A DNA stretch of 64,000 nucleotides, from positions 5,323,200-5,387,199 of the forward strand of contig OX639973.1 of assembly GCA_951828385.1 (NCBI GenBank). The letters are read 5' to 3'. This DNA is from an uncultured Poribacteria bacterium. GTDB lineage: Bacteria > Poribacteria > WGA-4E > WGA-3G. Each line of letters begins with the position of its first letter. Within the stretch, counting starts at the first letter, position 1. Of the stretch, positions 1 through 10,536 are shown piece by piece. The notes under the pieces are model-generated. The model had not been told where the DNA came from. It saw nothing but the letters and a program-made list of their open reading frames with translations, and made no database searches. Both the position numbers and the translations under genes were made by a program.

Positions 1-2
1 CT

Positions 3-908
3 AATTTATCCTTCTCGGACATCAACGTGACCAATGCTGAGGCGAAAGAGCATATTCAGCGCATTGAGGAGATGGCACAGGGCAGGATCACCGCTTACAC
101 AGACGAGAAAGAGCAGGCACTCCAGCAATTGGAAATGGGCGATGAACTCAAGCCTGGTGTTATCAAGCGTGTTAAAGTCTATGTTGCCAGCAAGCGTCCT
201 ATTTCTATCGGTGATAAGATGGCGGGACGCTACGGGAACAAAGGTGTTGTTGCCAAAATTTTGCCAGCTGAGGATATGCCCTATCTGCCAGATGGTACAC
301 CGGTCGAGTTAGTCTTGAATCCTCTGGGGGTGCCTTCTCGAATGAACGTTGGGCAAATTTTGGAAATTCACCTCGGATGGGCGTGCCATGAACTCGGGAT
401 CCGCGCGGAATCTCCGGTATTTGATGGCGCCACCGAGAAAGAAGTTTTTGAAGAACTCGGCAAAACCAATCTCCCGGAGCGCAGTAAACGCACCGGTAAG
501 AGCATCCTTTTTGACGGTAGGACAGGTGAACCCTTTGCACAAGAAGTAACCGTAGGATACGTCTATTTTCTCAAATTGAACCACCTCGTCGCTGATAAGA
601 TGCATGCGCGTTCCACGGGGCCTTACTCTCTCGTTACACAACAACCCCTCGGCGGTAAGGCACAACACGGTGGGCAACGGCTCGGTGAAATGGAAGTTTG
701 GGCATTGGAAGCTTACGGCGCTGCGCATACACTTCAAGAAATGCTCACCCTCAAATCGGATGACGTTCTTGGCAGAAGAGAGATTTATGAATCGGTTGTG
801 AAAGGGCTAAACCCTGATCCACCTGGAACCCCCGAATCATTCAAGGTATTAGTCCGTGAACTCCAAACCCTCGGACTTCATGTATCCCTTGACCAAGATG
901 ATGATTAG
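3..908 (+). CDS. rpoB: RNA polymerase beta subunit, C-terminal part (partial)
   Basis: About 301 C-terminal residues of the beta subunit of DNA-dependent RNA polymerase. The frame is open through the left edge of the window, so the gene starts outside and the GTG at 27 is an internal codon. Diagnostic blocks are [14 protein letters not shown], the [18 protein letters not shown] block, a [20 protein letters not shown] block and [14 protein letters not shown] near the end, all part of the active-site and beta-prime-contacting C-terminal region. The protein ends in an acidic tail (DQDDD). rpoC follows after 105 bp on the same strand, the usual rpoBC order and almost certainly one transcript. No oddity is visible in this part. 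Confidence 0.98.
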   Translation, partial: NLSFSDINVTNAEAKEHIQRIEEMAQGRITAYTDEKEQALQQLEMGDELKPGVIKRVKVYVASKRPISIGDKMAGRYGNKGVVAKILPAEDMPYLPDGTPVELVLNPLGVPSRMNVGQILEIHLGWACHELGIRAESPVFDGATEKEVFEELGKTNLPERSKRTGKSILFDGRTGEPFAQEVTVGYVYFLKLNHLVADKMHARSTGPYSLVTQQPLGGKAQHGGQRLGEMEVWALEAYGAAHTLQEMLTLKSDDVLGRREIYESVVKGLNPDPPGTPESFKVLVRELQTLGLHVSLDQDDD

Positions 909-1013
909 TTGCTAGTTGCCAGTTACCAGTTACAAGAAGGGCTCATTAAACGAAAACCTCTTTAACTGGTTACTGGCAACTGGTTACTGGTAACTCTAAT
1001 AAAAGGAGAACTG
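909..1013. repeat. Inverted repeat in the rpoB-rpoC gap (CAGTTACCAGTT family)
   Basis: The spacer is filled by a degenerate CAGTTACCAGTT/AACTGGTTACTGG repeat. Bases 915-931 pair with 964-980 (15 of 17 positions by eye), and another copy of the motif follows at 981-994. The rpoC ribosome binding site (AAAAGGAG) sits just after it. The same motif family recurs near 10200, 10740, 15910 and 34815. It could fold as an RNA hairpin between the two cistrons. Confidence 0.7.
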
Positions 1014-4000
1014 ATGAACACGGCATTTGACAGCATCTCCATAAAGATCGCCTCGCCTGATCAGATAAAGGACTCGGCGAAACAAACCAGTTGCAGACGC
1101 CGAAACGCTTCTGAACCGACAGAGGGGGCCTTTATCTGCCCCGAAAAAGGCACATGTAGCTGCGGCGAAGTCAAGAAAGCGGAGACTATTAACTACCGTT
1201 CCTTCCGTCCAGAACCTGAAGGACTTTTCTGTGAGGCTATCTTCGGGCCACAAAAGGATTGGGAGTGTAACTGCGGTAAGTATAAACGTATTAAGCACAA
1301 AGGGATGATATGTGATCGCTGTGGCGTTGAGATTACACAACAGCGCGTCCGCAGAGACCGGCTCGGATATATCCAACTCGCTGCACCCGTATCCCATATA
1401 TGGTATTTCAAGGGGCTCCCCTCACGCATCGGCGTTTTCTGTGGGCTCTCTTCACGCGATGTTGAACGTGTACTCTATTTTGAGGGATTTATCGTCGTTG
1501 AGGTAACTGACCCAGAGTGCACCCTTGAAGTTGGGCAAGTGCTAACTGAAGTTGAATATGTAGAGCATAGTAATAAGCATTGGGGCGGCTTTCGTGCTGG
1601 CACCGGTGCAGAAGTTATCCGCGAAATTCTTAGCAACATTGATCTTGAAGAGAAGGTAAAAGAGTTAACCGAAGAGTTGGCAGAAACAACGAGCCATCAG
1701 AAAAAACTTAAGGTCGCCAAGCAGCTGAAGCAGATGGCAGATTTTGCGGAAGCCGAACAGCGACCCGAATGGATGATTCTCGATGTCATTCCAGTGATTC
1801 CACCCGATTTACGACCCCTTGTGCCACTTGAAGGCGGACGCTTCGCTACCAGCGATCTCAACGACCTCTACCGCCGTGTTATCAATCGGAACAACCGACT
1901 CCGTAAACTCATACAACTCCGTTCCCCAGAGGTGATCCTTCGAAACGAAAAACGGATGTTACAAGAGGCTGTTGATGCCTTCTTTGACAACGGACGCCAC
2001 GGCAGGCGCGTCACCGGGCCCGGGAACCGACCCCTCAAATCCCTTGCTGAGGTACTCAAAGGCAAAATTGGACGGTTTCGTCAGAACCTCCTCGGTAAAC
2101 GCGTTGACTACTCCGGACGGAGTGTTATCGTCGTCGGACCCGAATTGGGGCTACACCAGTGTGGGATACCCAAACGCATGGCAGTCGAATTGTTCAAACC
2201 CTTTATCATTGAGCGACTGCAAGCCTACGGCTATACACAGACGATTAAGCGGGCGAAGCATATCGCTGAACACGTTGACTCCGATTCGCCTGTCTGGGAA
2301 GTTGTAGAAGAAGTTATTGCCGATCATCCCGTCCTGCTCAATCGACCACCGACATTGCACCGACTCGGTATTCAAGCGTTTTTGCCTGTCTTGGTCGAAG
2401 GCAAATCCATCAGAATTCCGCCCCTCGTTTGTAAGGCGTTCAACGCCGATTTTGATGGCGACCAGATGGCGGTTCACGTACCGCTGACGGTCGAGGCACA
2501 GGCTGAAGCAAAACTGCTTATGCTCAGCAGCCACAACATTTTGAAGCCTTCACACGGGAGTCCGATCGCCGTTCCTGAACTCGACATGGTCCTTGGCCCC
2601 AGCTTCCTTACCAAAACGTTACCAGGACACCCTGAGGATGCTACGCTTTTGCACGCGGCGTACACGGCAGCGGACGCTTCTGCTTTTGAGGCATTCCGTG
2701 ACAAACCCTGGTATCACCGACGCTTCGCGCATCCGGAAGAGGTTATCTCCGCCCATGCTGCGGGTCAACTTAAACTGCACGACAGTGTTCAACTTTTTTG
2801 TGAAGCGTCGGAAGCACACCAGCACGATGATCGGGAGCGCGCGACTTCCGAGGATGAAGGTGTGAAAACTACGGAACCTATTCTCACAACGGTCGGGAGG
2901 GTTATTTTTAACGAAGTTCTCCCTTCTGAATTAGTATGGGAAGACGAACACTCGCAGCAGCATATTCATTTTTTCAATGCCGAGGCAGGAGGTCGGGAAT
3001 TGTCTGCACTCATCCATCGGTGCTTTAACGAATTAGGCACACGCGCCACAACCGAAGTACTTGAAAATGTCCAAAAACTCGCTTTTGAGTACGCAACGCT
3101 CAGCGGCATTTCGCCCGGTATCACGGATTATATTACACCTAACAACCGGAACGAGTTAGTGAACACGGCAAAGGCAGAAATTGAAAAACTCCTTGAAGGT
3201 GCCCCCGCAACCGAGAGCGAGGAATCCGAAAACGAGCAGATTCGCATCTGGCTGAACGCAAAGGACAAGATAGAAGATGAGATGTTTGAAACCTTACCCC
3301 AGATAGAGACCGCCCTCGTTGAGCGTGGAGACCCCCGTAAGGTTCACCCGAAAGTCGATCACAACGGATTAGAGGTAGACGGCAAAATGGTGGAGGGTTT
3401 CAGCCCAGTGCATATTATGGCAGATAGTGGGGCGCGTGCCCGAAAAGATCCATTTATGCAAATCAGTGCTTTTGTTGGACTCAAGGCAAAGCAGGATGGT
3501 GATATCCTTATTCCACCGATAGGGACTGCTACTTCGCGTGAAGGCGACTCAGATCTACCCAACTATTTTTGTTCGTATCGCGAAGGGTTGGATGTACTCG
3601 ACTATTTCAACTCTACCTACGGGTCGCGTAAAGGTCTCGTGGATACAGCACTGAAAACCGCGCATTCGGGATACCTCACCCGCAGACTGGTAGATGTTGC
3701 CCAGGATGTCCGCGTAACCTCTGAAGATTGCCATACGCTGAATAGCATCCAGAAATTTGCAACAGAAGGCGGCGACCTTGCCTTTAAAATCAGTGGGCGC
3801 ACCGCTGCCGAGGATATCGTCCATCCAGAGAGCGGTGATGTGCTTGTTCCCGCCAACACTGTCATCTCTATACAGAGCGCAGACCAGATTGACACGCTCG
3901 GTGTAAAAATTGTGAATGTCCGTTCCGTACTCACCTGCCAGAATAGCGAAGGCGTTTGTGCCAAATGCTACGGGAACGATCTGACAACGAATAACCTCGT

Positions 4001-6989
4001 CAATGTTGGCGAAGCTGTCGGAATTATCGCCGCGCAATCCATCGGTGAACCCGGAACGCAGCTGACGATGCGTACGTTCCACACAGGTGGTGCTGTTGAG
4101 GATGTCTCGGAAGCCCGTCAGCACAAGATTCCATCCAAAGTCAGTGGCACCGTACGTTTCCGAGACTTCCAACCCGGACGAACCGTCAAACAGGAACGAG
4201 ACCTCTGGATCGCTACTGAAAACCGAGCAAACCTTGATGGACCCGCTTACAAAGTCCAACAAGTTAATCACCCCGGTTGCCAACTGCGTGAAGGCGAATT
4301 ACTTAGCGAGAAACAGTATACCGAAAACACAGAGCGGTATAAGGGCTTTGATACCAAGACGTGGCTCTACGAAGTCACTGCTGTTTTGGATAGCAACTGC
4401 CCTTTGAAGATCGGTCAGCAGTTGTCACAGGCAGAGTACATCAAAGCACGTGGACAATACGGTTTCCAACGGTTTGTAACGCCTCACTACCGCGTGATAC
4501 AAGTGCAACACCCCGATACCTCGGTATCTACTGGCGACCTACTCACTGAAGAAGCGGAAAAGCAGCTAAAGGATGAGATTCAACAGGGATTTCAGGGCGA
4601 GTGGTATTACTTAGACCCAGAAACAGATGAACTTGTTAAGGAAGAAGACCTGAAGGTAACGAGTAACGCGCCTCTTGAACAGACGAATGTATCCGCAGAT
4701 AGTGAAGAAGACGATACAGGGTTCAAGCGTGTTTATCGTGTAACCGATATAGATGAAAATGTCCAAAAGAACTTCCCATTTAAAGTGGGACAAGAAGTGC
4801 CGACACAAGAAATTACGCCGTGGTTGACCCCCTTTGAGATAGATTCAAAGCCAATTTACGTTGTGAATGAAGATATCCCAAAGGGCTCTTCCCTGATTGA
4901 ACAAACCTTCTTGCCAAGTGATAGCGCGAGTGCGGATGCCTCACCTCTTAAGGCTGGTGACGAGCTGAGCCCAACGGATTATGAGCGCGCCTGTACTGCG
5001 TATCGAGAGAATGAATGGGCATTTAAGGTTGAAAAACAGGAGATGGAACGCCATCGCGTAACGAAGGTGTATCACCCCGAATGTCCGCTTAAACCTGACG
5101 AAGAACTAACAGCGGAGGCATTAAGGCGTGCACATAGACGGTTTACCGGTTTCGACGTACAGAAACTGCGACACCGTGTAACACAGGTACATCATCCGGA
5201 GGGTCTACTTAAACCCGGAGATTTGCTCGGTGAGAGTGAAGCAAAGCAGCAACATGAGAAGTATCCCGGTTTCACCACTTCTACAACTGAGACGACAATC
5301 GGCGGCTTTGAGGCTGAACGCGTATATCGGATAACGGCTGTCAATCACCCTGATTGCGAATTAAAAGAGGGCGACCTTTTAACGCAACAGGAGTCAACCG
5401 CAAAACGCCGACAATACAAGGGACTCGAAGTCATTCGTCATTATGAAGTGACAAATGTTGAAGATGGAACCACAGCTGTGAAGGTCGGCGACCGGCTCAC
5501 CGAAATCGAGTATAAGGCACTCCGTAAGGCTGATCCTGAACTCGCAGGAAAAGTCACGAGTCTCTACGAGGTCGTTAGTGTACATCACCCTGAACTCGAC
5601 GTGGAGGCAGGCGCTGAACTGACTGAAGCGGAGTACCGAACTTACAATCGAAAGTTCAAAGGGTTTGACACTGAACTCATCTACAAAATCGTTGCCGACA
5701 AACGGGACACGGAGACACCGCTTGAGCCGGGCACGGAACTTCTGGCGAAGGAATACCGGGCATTGGAAAAAGCGAATAAGAAGATTACCCATACGGTAAC
5801 TGCCGTCTATCATCCGCATTGTCCCTATGCTGTTGGCGATGAATTGCCAGCAGAGTTGTACGCGGAAGCGAAGGTGAAGTACCGTGGATTTGAAATAGAT
5901 GAGTTATCCCTTCAGATGCGAATTGAAGTCGAAACAACTGATGGCACTCGAGTACCGCATGTTATCCCCGCAGATTACTCGTTCTCTCTATCAGAAGGTG
6001 ATAGCATCCGTAAAGGCGAAACGCTCGCCGAACTCCATGAGAGAACAGCGAACCTTGACATCGTTGCCGGTATCCCGCGTGTTACAGACCTATTTGAGGC
6101 ACGCCGCCTAAAACGCGGTGATGCCGCACAAATCGCCGAAATTGAGGGATATGTCCGATCCGCGGGCACAAAGGCAGGGGTACCGACATATCGCATTGAA
6201 CATGAAGACTATAAGAGTGCCCTCTACCAAATCCCTGACGAGAAACGACTTGTCACTGTCGCTGAAGGCGATTGGGTGGACGCAGGGGAACCGCTCACCA
6301 GTGGGTTCCTCAATCCGCACGATATTTTGAGTATCGGACGCACCACTATTGAAGGCGTACCGGTTGAAGGCGAAGAAGCAGTTTGGGCATATCTCGTTGA
6401 TGAAGTGCAGAAAGTCTACGGCAAAGGCACTATCAAAGATAAACACGTTGAGGTCATCGTACGGCAGATGCTAACCAAGATTCGCATCACCGAACCCGGT
6501 GATACCGACTTCTATCTCAATGAAGAGGTCCAGCGCAAACGCTTTGAGCGGATCAATAGCGAAGTTGTCGAGAAAGGCGAAATACCTGCTACGGGGGAAC
6601 CGATTCTCCAGAGCATTAGTAAAGCCTCTTTGAGCACGGATAGCTTCATTTCTGCCGCCTCCTTCCAACAGACCACGAAGGTGCTAACGGATGCCGCTGT
6701 TAGTGGACAAACCGATCAACTCTTCGGTCTGAAGGAGAATGTCATCCTCGGTCGCCTGATCCCCGCAGGCAGTGGGTTCTCCAGTTTCCAAAACTTAGAG
6801 ATATCCGCCGTTGAGCCGGAAGAGGTATCCGAGGATGAGGAACAAGTTAAATCTAAGAAGAGTTCTCGGAAAGGCAAGGCAAAAACCTCTGAATCAACTG
6901 AGAAGCAGGGTGTTTATCTTGCGGATGGATCTTCCACAATCTCTCCCACAGATGTGGGAGATACTGTTGTCGTCTTGGATGAAGAATAA
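1014..6989 (+). CDS. rpoC: RNA polymerase beta-prime subunit with giant trigger-loop insertion
   Basis: Catalytic largest subunit of RNA polymerase, 1991 aa against about 1200-1500 in most bacteria. The N-terminal zinc site is Cys85, 87, 100 and 103. The catalytic Mg-binding NADFDGD is at residues 477-483. The second zinc site is Cys906, 975, 982 and 985. The trigger loop begins at TFHTGG (1022-1026) and resumes at [17 protein letters not shown] (from 1682), so about 655 residues are inserted at the position of the SI3 insertion. Residues 1079-1631 of it are about a dozen copies of a 40-residue repeat. A smaller extra segment at about residues 23-50 adds Cys27, 42, 48 and 50 just before [12 protein letters not shown]. 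The C-terminal block [19 protein letters not shown] is normal, followed by a charged tail. The ATG follows AAAAGGAGAACTG. The reading frame is uninterrupted. Confidence 0.98.
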   Translation: MNTAFDSISIKIASPDQIKDSAKQTSCRRRNASEPTEGAFICPEKGTCSCGEVKKAETINYRSFRPEPEGLFCEAIFGPQKDWECNCGKYKRIKHKGMICDRCGVEITQQRVRRDRLGYIQLAAPVSHIWYFKGLPSRIGVFCGLSSRDVERVLYFEGFIVVEVTDPECTLEVGQVLTEVEYVEHSNKHWGGFRAGTGAEVIREILSNIDLEEKVKELTEELAETTSHQKKLKVAKQLKQMADFAEAEQRPEWMILDVIPVIPPDLRPLVPLEGGRFATSDLNDLYRRVINRNNRLRKLIQLRSPEVILRNEKRMLQEAVDAFFDNGRHGRRVTGPGNRPLKSLAEVLKGKIGRFRQNLLGKRVDYSGRSVIVVGPELGLHQCGIPKRMAVELFKPFIIERLQAYGYTQTIKRAKHIAEHVDSDSPVWEVVEEVIADHPVLLNRPPTLHRLGIQAFLPVLVEGKSIRIPPLVCKAFNADFDGDQMAVHVPLTVEAQAEAKLLMLSSHNILKPSHGSPIAVPELDMVLGPSFLTKTLPGHPEDATLLHAAYTAADASAFEAFRDKPWYHRRFAHPEEVISAHAAGQLKLHDSVQLFCEASEAHQHDDRERATSEDEGVKTTEPILTTVGRVIFNEVLPSELVWEDEHSQQHIHFFNAEAGGRELSALIHRCFNELGTRATTEVLENVQKLAFEYATLSGISPGITDYITPNNRNELVNTAKAEIEKLLEGAPATESEESENEQIRIWLNAKDKIEDEMFETLPQIETALVERGDPRKVHPKVDHNGLEVDGKMVEGFSPVHIMADSGARARKDPFMQISAFVGLKAKQDGDILIPPIGTATSREGDSDLPNYFCSYREGLDVLDYFNSTYGSRKGLVDTALKTAHSGYLTRRLVDVAQDVRVTSEDCHTLNSIQKFATEGGDLAFKISGRTAAEDIVHPESGDVLVPANTVISIQSADQIDTLGVKIVNVRSVLTCQNSEGVCAKCYGNDLTTNNLVNVGEAVGIIAAQSIGEPGTQLTMRTFHTGGAVEDVSEARQHKIPSKVSGTVRFRDFQPGRTVKQERDLWIATENRANLDGPAYKVQQVNHPGCQLREGELLSEKQYTENTERYKGFDTKTWLYEVTAVLDSNCPLKIGQQLSQAEYIKARGQYGFQRFVTPHYRVIQVQHPDTSVSTGDLLTEEAEKQLKDEIQQGFQGEWYYLDPETDELVKEEDLKVTSNAPLEQTNVSADSEEDDTGFKRVYRVTDIDENVQKNFPFKVGQEVPTQEITPWLTPFEIDSKPIYVVNEDIPKGSSLIEQTFLPSDSASADASPLKAGDELSPTDYERACTAYRENEWAFKVEKQEMERHRVTKVYHPECPLKPDEELTAEALRRAHRRFTGFDVQKLRHRVTQVHHPEGLLKPGDLLGESEAKQQHEKYPGFTTSTTETTIGGFEAERVYRITAVNHPDCELKEGDLLTQQESTAKRRQYKGLEVIRHYEVTNVEDGTTAVKVGDRLTEIEYKALRKADPELAGKVTSLYEVVSVHHPELDVEAGAELTEAEYRTYNRKFKGFDTELIYKIVADKRDTETPLEPGTELLAKEYRALEKANKKITHTVTAVYHPHCPYAVGDELPAELYAEAKVKYRGFEIDELSLQMRIEVETTDGTRVPHVIPADYSFSLSEGDSIRKGETLAELHERTANLDIVAGIPRVTDLFEARRLKRGDAAQIAEIEGYVRSAGTKAGVPTYRIEHEDYKSALYQIPDEKRLVTVAEGDWVDAGEPLTSGFLNPHDILSIGRTTIEGVPVEGEEAVWAYLVDEVQKVYGKGTIKDKHVEVIVRQMLTKIRITEPGDTDFYLNEEVQRKRFERINSEVVEKGEIPATGEPILQSISKASLSTDSFISAASFQQTTKVLTDAAVSGQTDQLFGLKENVILGRLIPAGSGFSSFQNLEISAVEPEEVSEDEEQVKSKKSSRKGKAKTSESTEKQGVYLADGSSTISPTDVGDTVVVLDEE
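4248..5906 (+). repeat. Protein-repeat array in RpoC trigger-loop insertion
   Basis: In-frame tandem repeats, residues about 1079-1631 of RpoC. The consensus is roughly Y-x-V-T-x-V-x-H-P-x-C-x-L-K-x-G-D-x-L-T-E-x-E-Y, then about 8 variable residues, then Y-K-G-F-D. Repeat starts fall near residues 1079, 1119, 1159, 1241, 1347, 1387, 1437, 1476, 1517, 1556 and 1592, giving a period of about 40 with some longer gaps. One further degenerate copy lies at about 1280-1340. Seven of these carry a clear HP dipeptide. The nucleotide copies are well diverged, so the array is old. Confidence 0.85.
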
Positions 6990-7000
6990 TACGCTCTATC

Positions 7001-7030
7001 ATAGGGGTGGGTTCGACTACCTACCCCTAT
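7001..7030 (+). terminator. Hairpin terminator after rpoC
   Basis: Bases 7001-7012 pair with 7019-7030 (12 bp, one G-T pair) around the 6-base loop TCGACT, 11 bases after the rpoC stop. The run after the hairpin is only moderately T-rich. The position and strength of the stem make it the likely end of the rpoBC transcript. Confidence 0.7.
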
Positions 7031-7082
7031 TTAGAAACTCATTTTCAATACCAATTGCTGCTACCGATACGCAGGTACCCCT

Positions 7083-7106
7083 TGTAGCATAGGCTGTTAG
7101 CCTGTG
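7083..7106. repeat. Single TGTAGCATAGG hairpin repeat
   Basis: One copy of the family whose stem reads CATAGGCT-GTT-AGCCTGTG. Other copies lie at about 8748, 9968-10130 and 57072-57289. Confidence 0.65.
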
Positions 7107-7184
7107 CGTGTATGAGGCGCAACCTAATAGGATACGCTACAAAAGAGAAAACTAAATGTTCCTGATGATAGGGAGGTATAACAA

Positions 7185-7511
7185 ATGGCTCCTGTAAAAG
7201 ACAGTAATATCCCCTTGCCTCGCAGCTACGTGGAACAATACTGGCAACTGGTCCGCAAAGCAGTAGAGTTTCGGTTGCCCACTGCCAAAAGCACAGAAAA
7301 CATTAAGTCAAATTCGGTCGCGTCATATCCCCCGGTACCACCAGTTCATCAAAAGCCTCCCCTGTTAAAACCTCCATCGCAACGGCAGCCTCGCGAAGCG
7401 TACACCCGTGTTCATGCGCGTATTGTGCCACCTTCGCCGCCTTATCGTAACCGATGTGGGGTGTCAACGCTGTCACCAGCATTAACGATTCCGACAGGTG
7501 TCGCCCGATAG
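7185..7511 (+). pseudogene. Possible truncated small gene with good ribosome site
   Basis: An ATG at 7185 follows GGGAGG with ideal spacing, and the first 39 codons (MAPVKDSNIPLPRSYVEQYW and on) have a plausible protein-like composition. From 7303 the frame runs antisense into the 3' end of fumC and becomes proline- and arginine-rich, as expected of a shadow frame. The most likely reading is the 5' end of a gene whose remainder was lost. I recognise no family. It may be nothing. Confidence 0.25.
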
Positions 7512-8691
7512 TCTCACGGTTCGGCACGATACCTTCTACGCAATTCACGCGGAAAGATTCGCACGCATCCCCAAGAAGTTGTATAGACTGTAACGCATTG
7601 TACGCAATCACAGGCATAAATACGTTCAGTTGCAAGGCACCATTCGCACCAGCAAACGCCAACGTCGTATCGTTTCCCATCACTTGCGCACACACCATCG
7701 TGACGGCTTCACATTGTGTCGGATTCACCTTCCCCGGCATAATAGAACTACCGGGCTCCATTTCAGGGAGCTGCAGTTCACCGAGGCCGCACCGCGGTCC
7801 CGACGCGAGCCATCGGATGTCGTTCGCGATCTTAAACAGAGCAACCGCCAAAGTTTTCAAGGCACCGCTTGCGCTAACAACCGCATCCCGGCAGGCGAGT
7901 GCCTCAAACGCATTCGGTGCGCGTTGGAATTCATAACCCGTTGTTTCCGAAAGCCGTGCGACGACCCGTGCAGTGTAATCAGGGTGTGTATTCAACCCAG
8001 TACCAACGGCTGTACCACCGATCGGGAGTTCACAGAGGTGCGGTAGCGAAGCCGTAATGCGTTGTTCGGCGGCGGTAAGTTGTTGCGTGTACGCGCTAAA
8101 TTCCTGCCCAACTGTCAGTGGAGTCGCATCCATCAAATGGGTTCTTCCAATCTTGACAATCTCTGCAAACTCGGATACCTTTTCAGCAAAGGCTTCCTGC
8201 AGCGCGCCCAAGCGCGGCAACAGGTGTCCCCGAATCTGCCGGACCATCGCTAAGTGGATAGATGTCGGAAACACATCGTTTGTCGATTGCGATTTGTTAA
8301 CATGGTCATTCGGATGAATCGGGTCTTTACTTCCCATTTCACCGCCGAGCATCTCAATCGCGCGATTCGCGATGACTTCATTAACATTCATATTTGTCTG
8401 CGTTCCGCTCCCTGTTTGCCAGATACGGAGTGGAAAATGATCATCCAACGCACCGTCAATAACTTCTTGTGCTGCGGTGCCGATCGCTTCTGCAAGTTCG
8501 GTGTCAAGCAGACCGAGGTCAGCATTGACCTGTGCGACTACCTGTTTGATAGTTCCGAGTGCCCATATAGCAGCGCGTGGGAGGCGTTCGTCCCCAATCT
8601 TAAAATTCTGGAGTGCCCGTTGTGTCTGCGCGCCCCAGTATCTGTCAGCTGGAACGTGAAGCGTCCCCATACTGTCTGTTTCAGTTCTCAT
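7303..8691 (-). CDS. fumC: Class II fumarate hydratase
   Basis: Interconverts fumarate and L-malate in the TCA cycle; a cytoplasmic homotetramer in the family. The 462 aa match the usual class II length. Visible blocks: [19 protein letters not shown] near the N-terminus, [19 protein letters not shown] and [17 protein letters not shown] in the middle, [17 protein letters not shown], and the fumarase/aspartase signature [15 protein letters not shown] that carries the mobile catalytic-serine loop. Aspartases share the fold, but the overall length and blocks favour fumarase. It stands alone, convergent with the rpoBC transcript. Confidence 0.95.
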   Translation of the reverse strand: MRTETDSMGTLHVPADRYWGAQTQRALQNFKIGDERLPRAAIWALGTIKQVVAQVNADLGLLDTELAEAIGTAAQEVIDGALDDHFPLRIWQTGSGTQTNMNVNEVIANRAIEMLGGEMGSKDPIHPNDHVNKSQSTNDVFPTSIHLAMVRQIRGHLLPRLGALQEAFAEKVSEFAEIVKIGRTHLMDATPLTVGQEFSAYTQQLTAAEQRITASLPHLCELPIGGTAVGTGLNTHPDYTARVVARLSETTGYEFQRAPNAFEALACRDAVVSASGALKTLAVALFKIANDIRWLASGPRCGLGELQLPEMEPGSSIMPGKVNPTQCEAVTMVCAQVMGNDTTLAFAGANGALQLNVFMPVIAYNALQSIQLLGDACESFRVNCVEGIVPNRETIGRHLSESLMLVTALTPHIGYDKAAKVAQYAHEHGCTLREAAVAMEVLTGEAFDELVVPGDMTRPNLT

Positions 8692-8742
8692 AGTGTGTTA
8701 GAATTTCCTTTTATTATAGTGAATCCTAAAAATAAGTAGACC

Positions 8743-8843
8743 TCTTTGTAGCATAAACTGTCAGTTTGTGCCAGTCTGAATGCCCATTAGAGGCATTCAG
8801 ACTGTTTGAGAGTGCCCAATTAATTATAGGTTTTACTATAACT
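8743..8843. repeat. Hairpin element, copy 1 of a pair
   Basis: A TGTAGCATA-type repeat is followed by a perfect 13-bp stem (8772-8784 with 8792-8804, loop CATTAGA), then GTTTGAGAGTGCCCAATTAA and TAGGTTTTACTATAAC. The same composite recurs at 10105-10199. Confidence 0.8.
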
Positions 8844-9039
8844 TGTCAAATCTCTATTCAACGTTTTAGATGAAAAAACATCTTATTATTTCAAAAAAGA
8901 ATACGGATATTGCTTCGCCAGAGCAGTAGTTGGCTCTTAAGATGTCTTAAAAATTTAGCACACTTCCGCCTCCGAATTCAATTAAATTCGGGGCTTCCGC
9001 AATCTACTATAAATGACCCTGACTGACCCACAAAAAAAC

Positions 9040-9068
9040 TTGACATCCGCACCAAAAAATAGTATAAT
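9040..9068 (+). promoter_or_regulatory. Consensus sigma-70 promoter for the Uma2 gene
   Basis: TTGACA at 9040-9045 and TATAAT at 9063-9068 are separated by exactly 17 bp. Both hexamers are perfect. The downstream gene starts at 9241, leaving a leader of about 165 bases. Confidence 0.8.
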
Positions 9069-9074
9069 TATACT
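9061..9074. promoter_or_regulatory. Palindromic operator overlapping the -10 box
   Basis: AGTATAATTATACT is a perfect 14-bp palindrome covering the TATAAT box. A dimeric repressor bound here would block RNA polymerase. A half-site-like ATACTA follows directly. Confidence 0.5.
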
Positions 9075-9240
9075 ATACTAAAAATAAGTTGTAAAATATC
9101 TTGCACAAAATCCACAGCAACCCAAAATTACATTGCCTTGGTATCTTTTGGCACAAATTGGTATCTTTTTGGCACCAAAAAATCTGTTCTTGGTATCTTT
9201 CAAGACAATGCAAATTATCAGTCCATTACCGGAGGAAATC

Positions 9241-9858
9241 ATGGCAGCTTCCGCAGCACAAACATGCCTGACACCCGAAGAATACATCGCTTTTGAACGC
9301 AAAGCACTGCCAGACGCGGAAATAATCAGACACGAGTACATAAACGGCGAGTTAATAGCGATATCTGGCGCGAGCCGCGCCCATAATCTCATTACTATTA
9401 ACATATCTACTGCACTCCATTCACGTCTAAGAGGCAGCGAGTGTGAAACCTACGCGAACCAAATGCGCGTGAGCACACCTACTACAACCTCCTACTTCTA
9501 CCCAGATGTCGTTGTCGTTTGTGAAGAACCCCGTTTTGAAGATGATGTCTTTGACACACTCCTCAACCCTATTATCTTGGTAGAAGTGCTTTCACCTTCA
9601 ACGCAAGTTTACGATCGACGCGAAAAATTCGCGCACTACCGACAACTCACATCGTTACAAGAATACGTCCTCGTCTCCCAAGACAAGGTGCTTGTTGAAC
9701 ACTACCGCCGCTAAGAAAAACAGGACACCGCATCCGTTACGAGGAAGGACTGGATTTTCACCGATTTCCAAGAACTTGAAGAAATTTTGCCACTCACCTC
9801 CATCCAATGCCAACTACCTTTGCAGGAAATCTACGAACGCATCACATTTCCCGATTAG
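9241..9858 (+). pseudogene. Uma2-family (DUF820) gene with an in-frame stop
   Basis: Uma2 proteins are PD-(D/E)XK nuclease-like and usually about 190 aa. I place the start at 9241, after CCGGAGGAAATC, because upstream codons do not look like the family. The N-terminal LTPEEYIAFERKA, the HEYINGELIAISGAS motif, YPDVVVVC and ILVEVLSPST are typical. TAA at 9712-9714 follows EHYRR, but the same frame then encodes the expected C-terminal end (W-I-F-T-D-F near 9752, then LPLQEIYERITFPD) up to TAG at 9856-9858. One C-to-T change (CAA to TAA) would explain the stop. The product is therefore 157 aa instead of about 205, unless the stop is read through. Confidence 0.85.
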
Positions 9859-9964
9859 AATTTTGGAGAACCTTTCAATGCTAAACAGTGTGATCGGATG
9901 CAAGCAAAGTCAGATTCTATAGAGGTCTTGTAAAGTTTTTGACGCGCGATTATTACAACGGAGG

Positions 9965-10130
9965 CCCTGTAGCATAGGAGACCGTTGGTTTCCTGTGGCA
10001 CTCTTTTTGTAGCATAGGAGACCGTTAGTTTCCTGTGCATGTAGCATAGGAGACCGTTATTTCCAGTGTTTCTTTGTAGCATAGGCTGTTAGCCTGTGGT
10101 CCTGTAGCATAGGCTGTTGGTCTCCTGTGC
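9965..10130. repeat. Array of five TGTAGCATAGG hairpin repeats
   Basis: Five units begin with TGTAGCATAGG at about 9968, 10007, 10039, 10074 and 10103. Three have the stem form AGGAGACC/GGTTTCCT and two have AGGCTGTTAGCCT or a hybrid. Each unit folds as a short hairpin, although the stem sequences differ. Confidence 0.75.
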
Positions 10131-10199
10131 CAGTCTGAATGCCTGTTTAGGTATTCAGACTGTTTGAGAGTGCCCAATTAATTGTAGGTTTTACTATAA
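10105..10199. repeat. Hairpin element, copy 2 of a pair
   Basis: Second copy of the 8743-8843 composite. The stem is 10131-10143 with 10150-10162. The loop differs from copy 1 (TGTTTA), and one C in the right arm is T, which still pairs as G-T. The shared tail is GTTTGAGAGTGCCCAATTAA followed by a stretch ending TTTTACTATAAC. Confidence 0.8.
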
Positions 10200-10463
10200 C
10201 TGACAACTGAAAGGCGAGGAGTCTCCGTCCTGAAAACTGACAACTGAAAAAAAATGCACAAAATTTCAAATCGCAATAAATAAGCAATACTTTTAGACCT
10301 TTTCTTTGGGATTCCCCACAAAATGCGTCGTATAATTAACACGTGATTTAGAGTGCAACACCCAAAATACGGCGCAGCACGCCATAAACCGGAACATCGG
10401 AGAAAGCCCAAAGCGATAAAAATTTCCGAAATTACGTCACATTCCCGCTTCACACGTGGGTTC

Positions 10464-10485
10464 TGCACGTCACATGTGACGTGCA
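10464..10485. promoter_or_regulatory. Perfect 22-bp palindrome
   Basis: TGCACGTCACATGTGACGTG plus CA reads the same on both strands. Related CGTCAC words flank it near 10435 (ACGTCACATT), 10488 (ACGTCACAGTG) and 10499 (ACGTCACACTGCA). It looks like a multi-site operator or another protein-binding site. Confidence 0.55.
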
Positions 10486-10536
10486 AACGTCACAGTGTAC
10501 GTCACACTGCACAGACACAAAACAACCGCAACAAAA

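Noticed and set aside
3555-4283. 242-aa frame antisense to rpoC
   Set aside because: Shadow of the conserved rpoC frame; no ribosome site or family.
10178-10486. 102-aa minus-strand frame
   Set aside because: Odd composition, lies over dispersed repeats and a palindrome cluster; no family and no ribosome site.
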